From: an uncultured Prevotellaceae bacterium
Lineage (GTDB): Bacteria > Bacteroidota > Bacteroidia > Bacteroidales > Bacteroidaceae
Reading direction: 5' to 3'
Assembly (NCBI GenBank): GCA_905202115.1
Contig: CAJKQZ010000150.1
Span: forward strand, 1 to 5,982
Length of the DNA: 5,982 bases
Both the position numbers and the translations under genes were made by a program. The notes under the pieces were generated by a model that made no database searches, had not been told where the DNA came from, and worked only from the letters and a program-made list of their open reading frames with translations. Below are positions 5,768 through 5,982 of this stretch, piece by piece. The first letter of the stretch is position 1; the number at the start of each line of letters is the position of its first letter.

Positions 5768-5887
5768 ATGCTGCAAAAACGACACGATTCCGGCATTCCG
5801 AGAAATCATCTCCAAGACATTTTAAGTATGAGTCCCATATGTACAGGGCAGATCTGCAAAAAATGCGTAAGGAAAGGTTTCATATAA
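5768..5887 (+). CDS. Possible 39-residue Cys-containing small ORF
   Basis: An ATG-initiated frame that ends in TAA at 5885-5887. The peptide is basic and ends with ICTGQICKKCVRKGFI, with three Cys spaced C-x5-C-x2-C. It is the only ATG frame on the plus strand here that ends directly before a hairpin (5895-5926) and repeat copy 4, as the minus-strand genes nhaD and GH43 do. There is no clear plus-strand TAnnTTTG promoter, and an ORF this short arises easily by chance. Function unknown; may not be a gene. Confidence 0.2.
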   Translation: MLQKRHDSGIPRNHLQDILSMSPICTGQICKKCVRKGFI

Positions 5888-5894
5888 AAATGAC

Positions 5895-5926
5895 TCTCAT
5901 GAAAAAAAATATTTTTTTTCATGAGA
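5895..5926. repeat. 32-base perfect palindrome with A8TAT8 centre
   Basis: Arms TCTCATGAAAAAAAAT (5895-5910) and its exact complement (5911-5926) meet without a spacer. The outer part CTCATG/CATGAG closes a long A/U hairpin. It could act as a terminator in either direction, or as a bent or cruciform site. It ends nine bases before the TTCCCGC box of copy 4. Confidence 0.6.
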
Positions 5927-5934
5927 TAAAAAAC

Positions 5935-5982
5935 TTCCCGCAGATAAATGAAAATACAAGGGAGATAATCGAAAATATGTCT
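5935..5982 (+). repeat. TTCCCGC/GTCTG repeat module, copy 4 (cut by window end)
   Basis: TTCCCGC at 5935-5941 is followed after exactly 30 bases by AAAATATGTCT (5972-5982), where the window ends. In copy 2 the same 11 bases continue GAGATAATTTTT as a hairpin arm. The TTCCC box can pair with GGGAG (5960-5964), with one G-U pair, paralleling TTCCC/GGGAA of copy 1. The hairpin itself is presumed to lie beyond the window. Confidence 0.6.

Larger units (their letters stand above)
5657..5982. other. Intergenic region upstream of the LRR operon
   Basis: About 330 bases without a convincing gene. Besides the promoter's upstream element it contains the exact palindromes CATATG (5836-5841) and GCAGATCTGC (5848-5857), a 39-codon plus-strand frame, an A8/T8 palindrome and the beginning of repeat copy 4, which runs off the window. 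Confidence 0.6.

Overview
The window looks like a piece of a Bacteroidales chromosome (gut-type, Bacteroides/Prevotella/Muribaculaceae-like; the family cannot be fixed from this sequence). Four things point there: promoter elements of the Bacteroidetes type TAnnTTTG, starts preceded by A/T-rich sequence without Shine-Dalgarno sites, a BspA-like leucine-rich-repeat protein with a type-IX-secretion-like C-terminal tail, and a secreted GH43 arabinanase-like enzyme. All four convincing genes lie on the minus strand.

Read in the direction of transcription (high to low coordinates): 5982-5565 is non-coding and holds a promoter and leader for the next gene, plus a long A/T palindrome and the start of a repeat element at the window edge. 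5564-3993 encodes a secreted BspA-like protein with 15 near-perfect 23-residue LRRs. 52 bases later, 3940-2882 encodes a secreted GH43 endo-arabinanase-like enzyme, probably in the same operon. 2881-2199 is a 683-base gene-free stretch packed with inverted repeats and at least three terminator-like hairpins. 2198-855 encodes an NhaD-type Na+/H+ antiporter, ending in a strong hairpin terminator at 741-696. 602-159 encodes a small GNAT acetyltransferase of the SSAT-like group with its own promoter. 158-1 has no convincing gene.

The two secreted proteins could act together at the cell surface on plant arabinan, with the LRR protein as a binding or adhesion partner; this is inference from adjacency. 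The antiporter and acetyltransferase are housekeeping or stress-type functions with no obvious link to the pair.

The most unusual content is non-coding. A repeat module occurs four times, twice per strand: a TTCCCGC box followed, at 28, 30, 30 or 51 bases, by a palindromic hairpin whose left arm contains GTCTG. Two copies sit in the 3' ends of nhaD and the GH43 gene, immediately before and including their terminators. The other two point the opposite way in regions with no plus-strand gene, so they are either mobile palindromic repeats or mark the ends of unrecognised plus-strand transcripts.
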